DNA of 64,000 nt, from NCBI RefSeq assembly GCF_027924405.1, contig NZ_AP026978.1, forward strand, positions 2,294,001 to 2,358,000, in the 5' to 3' direction. The translations under genes and the position numbers were made by a program. The DNA comes from Nocardia sputorum (lineage in GTDB: Bacteria; Actinomycetota; Actinomycetes; Mycobacteriales; Mycobacteriaceae). Under the pieces are notes generated by a model. The model worked only from the letters and a program-made list of their open reading frames with translations, did not search any database and had not been told where the DNA came from. Positions 51,524 through 60,395 of this stretch are shown piece by piece (within the stretch, counting starts at the first letter, position 1; every line of letters begins with the position of its first letter).

Positions 51524-52285
51524 TCACCAGTGCGTGACGACCGGGTCGCCGATGCCGATCGTGTGATAGACCCATTCGGCGTCGTCGGGGGCGAGGTTGA
51601 TGCAGCCGTGGCTGACATTCGCATAACCCTGCTGGTCCACCGACCACGGGGCGGAATGAATGAAAACGCCTCCCCACGTGAGCCGTTCGGCGAACTCGCC
51701 GTTGATGACGTAGCCCTCGGGTGAGCTCAGCGGAATGCCGATGGTGCGGGAGTCGAACACGACGGAACGGAACTTCTCGAGCACCGGATAGGTGCCGGTC
51801 GGCGTCTCGTATCCCGGCTTGCCCATCGAGGCGGGCATCGTCCGGACGACGGTGCCGCCTACGGTCAGCGTGAACGTGTGCGCCGACATGTTCGCCTCGC
51901 CGAACACGCCTGCGTTGGTGCGGAATTCCGTGCGCGTGCTACCGACCGACACGAGGATGGTGGCGTCGGCGGGCAGGAACCCGGACGGCGTCCACACCGC
52001 TTCGCGGTCGTCGGTCCACGCGAATGTGCCCGGCAACGGGCGGGTCGTTCTGATGTCGATGGATTGTTCCGTCTGGGCGCGATCCGTGACAGGTGCGGTG
52101 AAACGAATGGTCACGGGATGAGCCACGCCCACCACCTGGCCGTTCGACGGTCCGATCGACGCCACCCGAGGCGTCGATGGCTTTCCGATCATCGTCGCTG
52201 CCGCCGCGCCCGACCCGAACGCGGCCAGTGCCGCGATCACGGTCGCGAGGAACAGGTACCGAATGGCGCTCCTCATGGCGTCCAC
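51524..52285 (-). CDS. L,D-transpeptidase (YkuD family)
   Basis: This 253-residue exported protein has a signal peptide (about residues 1-30), one Ig-like domain (about 40-125) and a YkuD catalytic domain with the motif SHGCINLAPDDA, whose Cys is the nucleophile and His the general base. It makes 3-3 cross-links in peptidoglycan or attaches proteins to it. It is shorter than mycobacterial LdtMt2, which has two Ig-like domains. A second ATG at 52276 could be the start; both leave the signal peptide intact. Confidence 0.92.
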   Translation of the reverse strand: MDAMRSAIRYLFLATVIAALAAFGSGAAAATMIGKPSTPRVASIGPSNGQVVGVAHPVTIRFTAPVTDRAQTEQSIDIRTTRPLPGTFAWTDDREAVWTPSGFLPADATILVSVGSTRTEFRTNAGVFGEANMSAHTFTLTVGGTVVRTMPASMGKPGYETPTGTYPVLEKFRSVVFDSRTIGIPLSSPEGYVINGEFAERLTWGGVFIHSAPWSVDQQGYANVSHGCINLAPDDAEWVYHTIGIGDPVVTHW

Positions 52286-52477
52286 CCCTTCGAAATGGTG
52301 TGGTAGGCAAGGAACAGTTTAGGTCCCCATGATCAACTCGGCCACACGAAGCGAACCGGTCCGCGGTCCGGTTGTGATCGGGGACGCGCGCCCACCAGAG
52401 ACCGCATACCCGGGCGGATGCGGACGAAACGGGGGCGCTCCACTCGGGCTCGCCGCCGGTGGAGCCGGACAATCCGG

Positions 52478-52912
52478 TCAGCGCGCGGCATCGGTGGGCA
52501 GCGGTTGCGGTGCGGCCGCCTTACGCGCGTCGAATGCCGCTCGGGCGGCCACGATTCGGTCCTGGTTCTCGACAGCCCACACGCCCATGGCGTGGGTGAT
52601 CGCGCCGATGCTCGCGCCCATTTCGGTGAGCGAGTACTCCACTCGTGGCGGCACCGTGGGGTAGACCGCGCGGCGCACCATACCCTCGCGCTCCAGGTCG
52701 CGCAGTGTGCGGGTGAGCATCTTCTGTGTGATGCCGTCCAGGCGGCGGCGCAACTCGTTGAAGCGGATCGGCCGGTCGTGGTCACGTAGCACGGCGAGTA
52801 CCAGCATCACCCACTTGTCGGCGAGGACGGTCAGTACTTCTCGTGCGGGGCAGTGGTGGAGGTAGTTCTCTACCAGGCCGTCGGCCGCGGGCGGTGCGCA
52901 GGCAGTATCCAT
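52478..52912 (-). CDS. HxlR family transcriptional regulator
   Basis: This 144-residue winged-helix protein has the HxlR pattern: the N-terminal HCPAREVLTVLADKW with Cys21, which in some relatives senses electrophiles or oxidants, then RFNELRRRLDGITQKML and the wing YPTVPPRVEYSLTE. It is divergent from a quinone oxidoreductase-like gene across 66 bases that contain an inverted repeat, the standard arrangement for HxlR repressors of detoxifying reductases. Confidence 0.92.
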   Translation of the reverse strand: MDTACAPPAADGLVENYLHHCPAREVLTVLADKWVMLVLAVLRDHDRPIRFNELRRRLDGITQKMLTRTLRDLEREGMVRRAVYPTVPPRVEYSLTEMGASIGAITHAMGVWAVENQDRIVAARAAFDARKAAAPQPLPTDAAR

Positions 52913-52922
52913 CGGGAACCTC

Positions 52923-52957
52923 GGTATCAAGAAGGTGCCTTCTTTCCGAAAGATACC
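52923..52957. promoter_or_regulatory. HxlR operator candidate
   Basis: GGTATC (52923-52928) and GATACC (52952-52957) form the outer arms of an inverted repeat. A second one, GAAGG-TG-CCTTC, lies inside at 52931-52942. It occupies the gap between the divergent HxlR and reductase genes. Confidence 0.55.
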
Positions 52958-52978
52958 ATCGCTGGTCAGAATCGGTGC

Positions 52979-53881
52979 ATGCGCGCAATCACGCAATACA
53001 CGTTCGGTGGCCCGGAAGTACTCCAAGTGGCCGAGGTGGATCGGCCACGGCCCGGTCCCGGGGAGGTGCTGGTCCGGGTCGCCGCGACCAGCGTCAACGC
53101 CGCCGACTGGAAGGTACGCGCCGGGCTGCTCGGGAAGCTCGGCGATCCACCGCTGACGCTCGGGCTCGACGTGTCGGGCGTCGTGGCCGAACTCGGGCCC
53201 GGTGCCGACCGGTTCGCGGTGGGTGATCCGGTCTACGGCATGGTGTTCGGCGGCGCGAACGCGGAATACGTCGTGGCGCAAGCGCGGACGCTGGCGCCGA
53301 AGCCGGGGAACATCGACCTGGCGCATGCCGCGGCGCTGCCGACGGCCGCGCTGACCGCGTGGCAGGCGCTGGCCGCGCTCGGCGCCGGGCAGCGGGTGCT
53401 GGTGCACGCGGCCGCGGGCGGCGTCGGGCATCTGGCGGTGCAGATAGCCCGGCATCGCGGAGCGTACGTGATCGGCACGGCGCGCGCGGTCAACCACGAG
53501 TATCTGCGCGGGCTCGGGGCCGACGAGGTCATCGACTACACCGCAACGGATTTCGCCGCCGCGGTGCGCGACGTGGACATCGTGCTCGACCTGGTCGGCG
53601 GCGCGTACGGTTCGCGTTCGCTCGCGGTGTTGCGTCCCGACGGCCGGCTGATCGACACCCAGGGCTCGGACGCGGAGGCAGACCCCCGTTACGAGCGGTT
53701 CTACGTCGAGCCGTCCGGGACGTCACTGCGCGAGATCACCACGATGGTCGAGCGCGGTCTGCTGCGCGTGACGATCGATCGGATCCTGCCGCTCCCGGAA
53801 GCGGCGAAGGCGCACGAGCTCAGCGAAGCGGGGCGGGTGCGCGGCAAGATCGTGCTGGTCGCCTGGGATCCGCCCGCCTGA
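52979..53881 (+). CDS. NADP-dependent quinone oxidoreductase-like protein
   Basis: This 300-residue zinc-independent MDR protein has an N-terminal GroES-like domain (residues about 1-120) and a Rossmann domain with HAAAGGVGHLAVQ at about residue 142. The Cys and His ligands of zinc alcohol dehydrogenases are absent, which points to a quinone or enone reductase. With the divergent HxlR gene, it is probably induced by reactive quinones or electrophiles. Confidence 0.92.
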   Translation: MRAITQYTFGGPEVLQVAEVDRPRPGPGEVLVRVAATSVNAADWKVRAGLLGKLGDPPLTLGLDVSGVVAELGPGADRFAVGDPVYGMVFGGANAEYVVAQARTLAPKPGNIDLAHAAALPTAALTAWQALAALGAGQRVLVHAAAGGVGHLAVQIARHRGAYVIGTARAVNHEYLRGLGADEVIDYTATDFAAAVRDVDIVLDLVGGAYGSRSLAVLRPDGRLIDTQGSDAEADPRYERFYVEPSGTSLREITTMVERGLLRVTIDRILPLPEAAKAHELSEAGRVRGKIVLVAWDPPA

Positions 53882-53912
53882 ACGCGCCCAGCCGCGCTCG
53901 GCGCGGGCGTGG

Positions 53913-54572
53913 TCATCGCCGAACGGCGTGCACGACGTCGGCGTGCAGGGCGTCCGCTCGCGCGGTGAGCCCGTCGATCCGCAGCAGCACCGCGGCGAAC
54001 CGGTCGCCCTCGGCGGCGGGCAGCGAGGCCACGTTGATCTCGATGTTGAGCTGCGAACTGGTCGCGGCGGCTCGGCAGGCGTCGGCGGCCGCGCCGATGT
54101 CGGTGACGACGTTCGGATTCCCGATCGGGAACAGCTCCGTGGCCAGCGAGAGCACCTCGTCCGCCTCGTCGACGACGGCGGCGGGCACGCGGGCGGCCTC
54201 GATCAGCGCGGCATTGATCGCCGCGGTGCGGGCGGCGAGCTCCTCCGGAGTGTCCTTGGGCAGCTTGTAGGCGGCGCCGACGGCCGTGAACGCGGCGGCG
54301 TCGGCGTCCGCGAGCGCGAGAGCGCGCTCGCGGGCCGCGTCGGCCGCCTCGATGATCCGATCGACCACCGGCCGGTTCTCGGCGTCCTTGGCGCGGGTGG
54401 TGTAACGCGCGACCATCGCGACGAGCGCGGCGGCCTGGGCGGCGTGCAGCGCGGCCACCGCACCGCCGCCCGGTGCGGGAATCTTGGCGGCCAGATCGCT
54501 CAGGTACTGCGCCAAGGCGGCCCCGCCGAAGGACGGCGCAGTTTCCGTGGACGACGAGCTGGGCTGCGACAC
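53913..54572 (-). CDS. cyclodeaminase/cyclohydrolase family protein (FTCD_C/FchA type)
   Basis: This 219-residue, almost wholly helical protein matches the stand-alone formiminotetrahydrofolate cyclodeaminase / methenyltetrahydrofolate cyclohydrolase family: the N-terminal PAPGGGAVAALHAAQAAAL signature binds the folate. Such enzymes open or close the methenyl bridge of tetrahydrofolate. The FolD-like protein at 48882 lacks the Lys needed for this step, so this protein may supply it; that link is inference. The start is a GTG. Confidence 0.88.
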   Translation of the reverse strand: MSQPSSSSTETAPSFGGAALAQYLSDLAAKIPAPGGGAVAALHAAQAAALVAMVARYTTRAKDAENRPVVDRIIEAADAARERALALADADAAAFTAVGAAYKLPKDTPEELAARTAAINAALIEAARVPAAVVDEADEVLSLATELFPIGNPNVVTDIGAAADACRAAATSSQLNIEINVASLPAAEGDRFAAVLLRIDGLTARADALHADVVHAVRR

Positions 54573-54713
54573 GAGGAGGTTGCCTTTCGTTCATCGGCGA
54601 GGAGGACTACGAGTAGACGCTACCCCGTGGCGCCTGGCCGCGACCATGCCGTGCCGGGCGTTCCCCCGTGGCCGGTGCGCGGCCCGGGCGTACCCGCCGT
54701 TATGTTGAGTGCC

Positions 54714-55751
54714 ATGCGGATCGGATTGAGCATCAACTACTCGGGGGGCTTCAAAGAGGCGGCGGCCGAAGTCGCCGACCTCGAGCGGGCGGGCCTGGAC
54801 ATCGTGTTCGTGCCCGAGGCGTACTCGTTCGACGCGGTGAGCGCGCTCGGTTACCTGGCCGCCAAGACCACGCGCCTGCAGCTGGCCTCCGGCATCCTGC
54901 AGCTCTACACGCGCACCCCGAGCCTGACCGCCATGACCGCGGCGGGCCTGGACTTCGTCTCCGACGGACGCTATGTGCTCGGGCTGGGTGCGTCGGGTCC
55001 GCAGGTGATCGAGGGCTTCCACGGCGTGCCCTACGACGCGCCGATCGGCCGCACCCGGGAACTGGTGGAGATCTGCCGGAAGGTCTGGCGGCGTGAGCGC
55101 CTGGAATACCAGGGCAAGTACTACCAGATCCCGCTGCCCGCCGGGCAGGGCACCGGCCTGGGCAAGCCGCTCAAGCTGATCAACCACCCGGTGCGCGAGC
55201 GGATCCCGGTGTTGCTGGCCGCGCTCGGCCCGAAGAACGTGGAACTGGCCGCCGAGATCGCGGAGGGCTGGCAGCCGATCTTCTTCCTGCCCGAGAAGGC
55301 GAAGGACGTGTGGGCGGACTCGCTCACCGCCGGGCTCGCCAAGCGTGACCCCGCCCTCGGCGACCTGGACGTGTACGCGGGCCCGGCCCTGGCCATCGGA
55401 GACCACGTCGAACCGCTGCTGGAGTTCGTGAAGCCGCACCTGGCGTTGTACATCGGCGGCATGGGCGCCAAAGGCAAGAACTTCTACCACACCCTGGCCA
55501 CGAAGTACGGCTACGGCGCCGAGGCCGATCGCATTCAGGAGCTGTACCTGGCGGGTGAGAAGGAGGCCGCGACGAAGGCGGTGCCGGACCAGCTCGTCCG
55601 GGACATCTCCCTGGTCGGCCCGGCCGGCTACGTCAAGGAGCGGATCGCGGCCTTCCGGGAGGCGGGCGTCACCGTGCTGAACGTGGTGCCGATGGCGGCG
55701 ACCGCCGCCGAGCGCGTCAAGCTGATCGAACAGCTGCGCGAACTGGTGTGA
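54714..55751 (+). CDS. LLM class F420-dependent oxidoreductase
   Basis: This 345-residue luciferase-like TIM-barrel protein begins MRIGLSINYSGG and carries the coenzyme-binding segment SGILQLYTRTPSLTAM at about residue 62. Many actinobacterial members use F420 rather than FMN. The substrate is unknown. A second ATG 12 bases upstream is possible. A terminator begins seven bases after the stop. Confidence 0.9.
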   Translation: MRIGLSINYSGGFKEAAAEVADLERAGLDIVFVPEAYSFDAVSALGYLAAKTTRLQLASGILQLYTRTPSLTAMTAAGLDFVSDGRYVLGLGASGPQVIEGFHGVPYDAPIGRTRELVEICRKVWRRERLEYQGKYYQIPLPAGQGTGLGKPLKLINHPVRERIPVLLAALGPKNVELAAEIAEGWQPIFFLPEKAKDVWADSLTAGLAKRDPALGDLDVYAGPALAIGDHVEPLLEFVKPHLALYIGGMGAKGKNFYHTLATKYGYGAEADRIQELYLAGEKEAATKAVPDQLVRDISLVGPAGYVKERIAAFREAGVTVLNVVPMAATAAERVKLIEQLRELV

Positions 55752-55758
55752 GAAAAGG

Positions 55759-55793
55759 CGCTGCCGCCGTCGACGGGTGCGACGGCGGCAGCG
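55759..55793. terminator. bidirectional terminator
   Basis: A 14-bp perfect stem (arms 55759-55772 and 55780-55793, core GCTGCCGCCGTCG) with a seven-base loop separates the convergent LLM and STAS genes. Confidence 0.75.
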
Positions 55794-55800
55794 GCACGGG

Positions 55801-56181
55801 TCATCTCTGGCGCAGCGCCGCCAGCGCGGCGTCCAGCGTCGAATGCAGCGCGAACACCTGATCCAGGCTGGTCATCTTCAGCTGCCTGCTGGTTGCCGGG
55901 CCCTCGGCCACGACGGCGATCGCGGTGGTCGAGCCCGCGCGCTGGTGGGCCGCCACGAGCGTCGCCATGCCCGCCGAGGCGAGGAAGCTGACCGAGGTGA
56001 GGTCGATGATCAGCGCCGCGGGTTTGCCGCTGAGGATGGCATCGATCGCGTTCTCCAGCGCAGGGGCGGTCGCCAGATCGACCTCGCCGGCCACCGTCAG
56101 CACCGTCGCGCCGTCGTGCGCCGCGACCGTGGTGGTCATCGTGTCCGCGAGGGGATACGCGTCTCCGGAAGTATTGGTCAC
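55801..56181 (-). CDS. STAS domain anti-sigma factor antagonist
   Basis: This small protein (about 126 residues from the GTG at 56181) is a single STAS domain. The phosphorylatable Ser lies in SFLASAGMATL, the segment that binds the anti-sigma kinase in SpoIIAA-like proteins. No anti-sigma or sigma gene is next to it, so its partners lie elsewhere. The start is uncertain: GTG codons at 56196 and 56181 and an ATG at 56139 are possible; the shortest still contains the whole domain. Confidence 0.85.
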   Translation of the reverse strand: MTNTSGDAYPLADTMTTTVAAHDGATVLTVAGEVDLATAPALENAIDAILSGKPAALIIDLTSVSFLASAGMATLVAAHQRAGSTTAIAVVAEGPATSRQLKMTSLDQVFALHSTLDAALAALRQR

Positions 56182-56371
56182 CCCACCACCCCACACAAAT
56201 AGCAGAGAATCCGCAACCTCGTAGTGTTCACAGACTCGAACAATACCTCCGGGACGTGAACCGAGCGGAGGTCGCGCAGGCGCCCGTGCCCTCCGTAGCC
56301 GGGGTTACGCCTGCCGACCGGCGGAAATCTGGTCCGGGTGGCTCGTGTCAGCAATCTGTTAGGAAACTTCT

Positions 56372-57226
56372 GTGGCAGGGTGTTCGGCTGTGCGGACAAT
56401 CCTGATCACGGGGGCGACATCGGGTATCGGTCTCCAATCGGCTCGGCAGCTGGCGGCGCAGGGCAATCGGCTCGTCCTGGTCGGGCGGAATCCGCGGAAG
56501 CTCGCCGAGGCGGCGGAGCTGGTGCGGTGCGCGGGGGCGGCGGGCGTCGACACCCTGGAGTGTGATTTCGCGTCGCAGGCGTCGGTCCGGCAGCTGGCGA
56601 AGCAGGTGCTGGCCGGGTACGACCGGTTGGACGTGCTGGCCAACAACGCGGGCGGCTACCACGAGACCCGGACGGAGACCGTGGACGGAATCGAGAGCAC
56701 GTTCGCGGTCAACCATCTCGGTGGTTTCCTGCTCACCGAACTGCTGACGGATTTGATGGTGCGCAGCGCCCCGTCGCGCATCGTGTTCACCTCGTCGGTC
56801 ATGCAGTTCGGCGCCACCATGGATCTCACCGATGTGGGCTTCCGGCAGGGATATTCGGGAGAGAAGGCGTACAGCCGCTCCAAACTGGCGAATGTCCTCT
56901 ACGCCCGGGCGCTGGCACGGCGTCTGGCAGGAACTGGAGTAACGGTCAACGCCTTCCATCCAGGCGCCGTGGCGACCGGGATCTGGGACTCCATGCCGTG
57001 GTTCGGTCAACCCTTCGTAGCGCTCGCCAAGCGGCTGTTCATGATCTCCGCCGCCGAGGGCGGCCGGGCGCTGACCTACCTGGCCACGGATCCCGAAGTC
57101 GCCACGGTCAGCGGCTGCTACTTCCAGAAGAACCGCGTCAAGACACCGTCGCGTCTGGCGCAGGACGACGCACTCGGACAGCAGCTGTGTGAGGTCAGCG
57201 CGAGCCTGGTCGGGCTGACGGGGTAG
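56372..57226 (+). CDS. short-chain dehydrogenase/reductase
   Basis: This 284-residue SDR has TGATSGIG near the N-terminus, NNAG at about residue 89, and the catalytic Tyr167-x-x-x-Lys171 (YSRSK). The pattern resembles retinol dehydrogenase-like actinobacterial SDRs. It lies 81 bases upstream of the second nltA-like gene on the same strand, with a small hairpin between, so functional linkage is possible but unproven. The first GTG is taken; a second GTG lies 18 bases downstream. Confidence 0.88.
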   Translation: MAGCSAVRTILITGATSGIGLQSARQLAAQGNRLVLVGRNPRKLAEAAELVRCAGAAGVDTLECDFASQASVRQLAKQVLAGYDRLDVLANNAGGYHETRTETVDGIESTFAVNHLGGFLLTELLTDLMVRSAPSRIVFTSSVMQFGATMDLTDVGFRQGYSGEKAYSRSKLANVLYARALARRLAGTGVTVNAFHPGAVATGIWDSMPWFGQPFVALAKRLFMISAAEGGRALTYLATDPEVATVSGCYFQKNRVKTPSRLAQDDALGQQLCEVSASLVGLTG

Positions 57227-57240
57227 GGCGCACGCACGAC

Positions 57241-57260
57241 CCGCGACAACGTAGTCGCGG
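57241..57260 (+). terminator. short hairpin between the SDR and the second nltA-like gene
   Basis: CCGCGAC and GTCGCGG pair perfectly over a six-base loop, 14 bases after the SDR stop. It could be a weak terminator or a regulatory site of the following gene. Confidence 0.35.
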
Positions 57261-57307
57261 CGCACCACACGACCATCGTCGCCGTCTGAAGCGGAAAGCA
57301 GGGGACC

Positions 57308-58357
57308 ATGCTTCGTACTCGTTTCGAGTCGATCGGCGCGTACACGCCGACGACCGTCCGCTCCACCGAAGATCTGATCGCCGCGCTGTCCGTGCCGAGG
57401 ACGCTGGATCTGGAGCGCATCACCGGTATCCGGAATCGGCGGGTGTACGACTCGGATCCGGATCGGTACGAATCATCGTTCGAGCTGGCGTTGCGCGCGA
57501 TCGAGGACTGTCTGCGGCATTCCGGCTACCGGGCCGACGAGCTGGACGTCGTCATCTCGGCCTCGATCACGCGCACCCGCGGCGCGGGAATCTTCTGTTA
57601 CGCACCGTCTTTCGCGCTCATGCTGGGCAATGCGATCGGCACGAAGGCGGCACGGCACTTCGACGTCTCGAACGCCTGCGCCGGGATGATCACCGGCGTG
57701 CTGGTGCTCGACCGCATGATCAAGGCCGGTGCCGTGCGCAACGGCATGGTGGTGAGCGGGGAGCAGATCACGCCGATCGCCGAGACAGCGCTGCGCGAGA
57801 TCAGCGAGCCCTACGATCCGCAGTTCGCGGCGCTGACGGTGGGGGACGCGGCGGTCGCGGTCGTGCTCGACGACCGCGGCGACGACAACGACGAACTGCA
57901 CTACGTCGAGCTGATGACCTCGGCCGACGGCGCCGAGCACTGCCTCGGCATGCCCAGCGACCGCACCGGCGGGATCGCGATGTACACCGACAACCGAGCC
58001 ATGCAGAACGAAGCCCGCTACCGGCAGGGCATCAACCGCATGGCCGACTTCCTCGCCGAGACCGGGCGCACCTGGGAGAGCGAGAAATACGACTACTGGA
58101 TCCACCACCAATTCAGCGCGCCCGCCATCGAATACATCTCGGACCTGACCGAACGGCATTTCGGCACGCCGATGCCGCAAGCGCTCAACGTCCTGCGCGA
58201 CTACGGCAATACCGCCTCGACCTCCCACTTCCTGGTCCTGCACGAGCATCTCGCCCAACAGAAGATCCCGCGCGGATCGAAGATCCTCATGATCCCGGCG
58301 GCGTCCGGCATCGTCTCGGGGTATTTGGCCGCGACCATCTCGCGTCTGGAGGCATGA
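57308..58357 (+). CDS. second NltA/OleA-like thiolase, catalytic subunit
   Basis: This 349-residue paralogue of the NltA at 36906 has Cys124 (NACAGM), His267 (IHHQF) and Asn301 (YGNTA), so the thiolase triad is intact. The Glu that NltA has at residue 100 is Ala99 here (CYAPSFA versus YLEPSFA). In OleA an equivalent Glu from the neighbouring subunit assists the condensation, so this enzyme should depend on its partner encoded next, which keeps the Glu. No beta-lactone synthetase or reductase gene is nearby, so it may work with the main cluster or make a different beta-keto product. Confidence 0.87.
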   Translation: MLRTRFESIGAYTPTTVRSTEDLIAALSVPRTLDLERITGIRNRRVYDSDPDRYESSFELALRAIEDCLRHSGYRADELDVVISASITRTRGAGIFCYAPSFALMLGNAIGTKAARHFDVSNACAGMITGVLVLDRMIKAGAVRNGMVVSGEQITPIAETALREISEPYDPQFAALTVGDAAVAVVLDDRGDDNDELHYVELMTSADGAEHCLGMPSDRTGGIAMYTDNRAMQNEARYRQGINRMADFLAETGRTWESEKYDYWIHHQFSAPAIEYISDLTERHFGTPMPQALNVLRDYGNTASTSHFLVLHEHLAQQKIPRGSKILMIPAASGIVSGYLAATISRLEA

Positions 58358-59325
58358 GCATGGCGACGACGATCGTCGCGGCCGCGGCGAACCGCGACCT
58401 CGATACCGGCAGCTATCTCGAACTGGCCACGCGGGCGGCGCGGACCTGCGTCGAGCGCGCGGAGGTCGGCCTCGACGAGATCGGGATGCTGGTCAACGCG
58501 GGCGTCTTCCGGGACAGCAACATCTCCGAGCCGGCGGTGGCCGCGCTCCTGCAGAAGCGGATCGGGCTCGGGCTGTCCTACGCGCCCGGGCGCACCCCGG
58601 TCTTCTCCTTCGACCTGATGCACGGCGCCTCCGGTCTGCTGCACGCCATCGCGACCGCCGACGCTGTCCTCGCCACCGGCATGGTGAAGTACGCGTTGCT
58701 CGTCGCGGGCGACACCCACCCGTCGACCGAGCGCGACGTCGCCGATTTCCCGTACAGCGCCAGTGGCGCCGCCCTGTTGCTCGCGACCGCGCCCGCAGGT
58801 GGATTCGGGCGGCTGCACACCCGCGACACCACCGGCCCGGCCGATCCGATCGCCTGGGTTGCGCTGGACGAAGCAGGGGCCGACGGACGCAACGCCATGT
58901 GCGTCCGCACCGGGGCGGAGGACCGGGTGGATGCGGCGGCCGCGGTAGTGCGTGCCTGCTTGGCCGAGGAGGGGCTGGACGGCGGTCACTTCGCGGCGGG
59001 GCAGGCTCTGCTGCTTGTGCCGGACGCGGCAGCCGGATTCCGCGTCCGTTTGGCGGGCGCGCTGTCCCTCCCGGAGTGGTCGGTCGTGGGTTTCGACGCC
59101 TCCGTGGGAGATCCGTACACCGCGGGTCCGGTGCACGCCTACCTGCACGCACTGGATGGGGGCTTCGATCCCGATACCACCATGGTCTTCCTGACCGTGG
59201 ACGAGGCTTCGGCAGCATGTATCGCCTACAAACCGCGGCCTGCGCCGCACAAGGAATGCCTGGCCGCGGATACCGGGACAGCGGCGAGTTCCGGCGCCGA
59301 GCCGGATGCGCTCGTCCGACGGTAA
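58354..59325 (+). CDS. second NltB-like thiolase partner, catalytically degenerate
   Basis: This 323-residue protein overlaps the preceding gene by four bases. Like NltB at 35983 it lacks the active-site Cys: Ala92 stands at that place (FDLMHGASGLL), and no catalytic His is visible (LLVPDAAAGF). It keeps Glu59 in ISEPAVAAL, which matches Glu57 of NltB. The pairing of a complete and a degenerate subunit is the same as in the main cluster, supporting a conserved heterodimer. It ends six bases from the convergent WYL gene. Confidence 0.87.
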   Translation: MSMATTIVAAAANRDLDTGSYLELATRAARTCVERAEVGLDEIGMLVNAGVFRDSNISEPAVAALLQKRIGLGLSYAPGRTPVFSFDLMHGASGLLHAIATADAVLATGMVKYALLVAGDTHPSTERDVADFPYSASGAALLLATAPAGGFGRLHTRDTTGPADPIAWVALDEAGADGRNAMCVRTGAEDRVDAAAAVVRACLAEEGLDGGHFAAGQALLLVPDAAAGFRVRLAGALSLPEWSVVGFDASVGDPYTAGPVHAYLHALDGGFDPDTTMVFLTVDEASAACIAYKPRPAPHKECLAADTGTAASSGAEPDALVRR

Positions 59326-59331
59326 GCGGGC

Positions 59332-60333
59332 TCACGACTCCTCGAGGTGCGGCAGCGGTGCGATCGTCGCACCGGCCGACAGCAGTCGCTGTGCCAGCGC
59401 GCGACTGCGTGGCCCGAGTTCCGGAGGTTCGAGTATCTCGAAGGCGTGCCCCAGCAGCGCCATGTGCATGAGCACGAAGTCGAGGCTGTCGGCGGCGCCG
59501 CTGAGGACCTCGCATCGGTCGCCGCCGCGCGGCCGTACGACGGCGGCCGAGGCCGGGATCTGCGCGCGCACCGTGTCGGCGGAGGCGTGCACCAGAAAGC
59601 GGGCCCGGTTCGGATAGACCCGGCTCGCCACACCCTCCTGCACGTACGCCGCCGCCTCGGGCGCCGCGCGCGGGCGGAAGCGCCACGTCCGTGCCGACAC
59701 GTCGGTCATCCGGTCGACGCGGAAGCTGCGCCAATCGTCGCGATCGAGGTCGAAGGCCAGCAGATACCAGCGCCGGTCGGAGGCGACCAGACGGTACGGC
59801 TCGACCCGCCGTGGTCGCACCGTGCTCCCGGCGGGGTAGCCGAAACCGGCCTCGACCTCGTCGCGGCAGGCTCGGGCCAGCGTCATCAGGACATCGGGAT
59901 CGACCGGCGTGCGTTCTGCGCCGAAGGACTCCACCGAGCCGGAGAGGGCGTGTACTTCGTGCCGCAATCGGGTGGGCAGTACCCGGTCCAGCTTGGCCAG
60001 CGCCCGGAGTGCGGCGTCGCCTGCGCCCGCGACCGCGCCACCCGCGCCCACCAGCAGCGAGACCGCGGTGACGATCGCCTCCTCGTCGTCGAGCAGCAGG
60101 GGCGGCAGGTCCTGCCCGGGGCCGAGGCGGTAGCCGCCGCCGACGCCTTGGCAGGCGTGCACCGGATAACCGAGCGCGCGCAGGCGCTCGACATCGCGGC
60201 GTACCGTGCGCGCGGTGACCCCGAGCCGTTCGGCGAGTTCCGGACCGGTCCAGACCTGGCGCTGCTGGAGCAGCCCGAGCAAGGTGAGCACCCGTTCCGT
60301 GGTGCCCCGCTCCTCGCCGCTCGCCGCGCTCAT
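59332..60333 (-). CDS. WYL domain-containing transcriptional regulator
   Basis: This 333-residue protein has an N-terminal DeoR-type helix-turn-helix (residues about 10-65; ELAERLGVTARTVRRDVERL) and a WYL domain (about 150-230, RRWYLLAFDLDRDDW), followed by a WCX-like C-terminus. WYL domains bind nucleotides or nucleic acids and often respond to DNA damage or stress. It is convergent with the second nltAB pair and divergent from the DinB gene, which it may control. Confidence 0.92.
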   Translation of the reverse strand: MSAASGEERGTTERVLTLLGLLQQRQVWTGPELAERLGVTARTVRRDVERLRALGYPVHACQGVGGGYRLGPGQDLPPLLLDDEEAIVTAVSLLVGAGGAVAGAGDAALRALAKLDRVLPTRLRHEVHALSGSVESFGAERTPVDPDVLMTLARACRDEVEAGFGYPAGSTVRPRRVEPYRLVASDRRWYLLAFDLDRDDWRSFRVDRMTDVSARTWRFRPRAAPEAAAYVQEGVASRVYPNRARFLVHASADTVRAQIPASAAVVRPRGGDRCEVLSGAADSLDFVLMHMALLGHAFEILEPPELGPRSRALAQRLLSAGATIAPLPHLEES

Positions 60334-60395
60334 GTCGCCAGCCTGCCAGAAATAGCGGACCGATTCTGTCCGCTGGGTGTGCCAGGGTGACGGGC

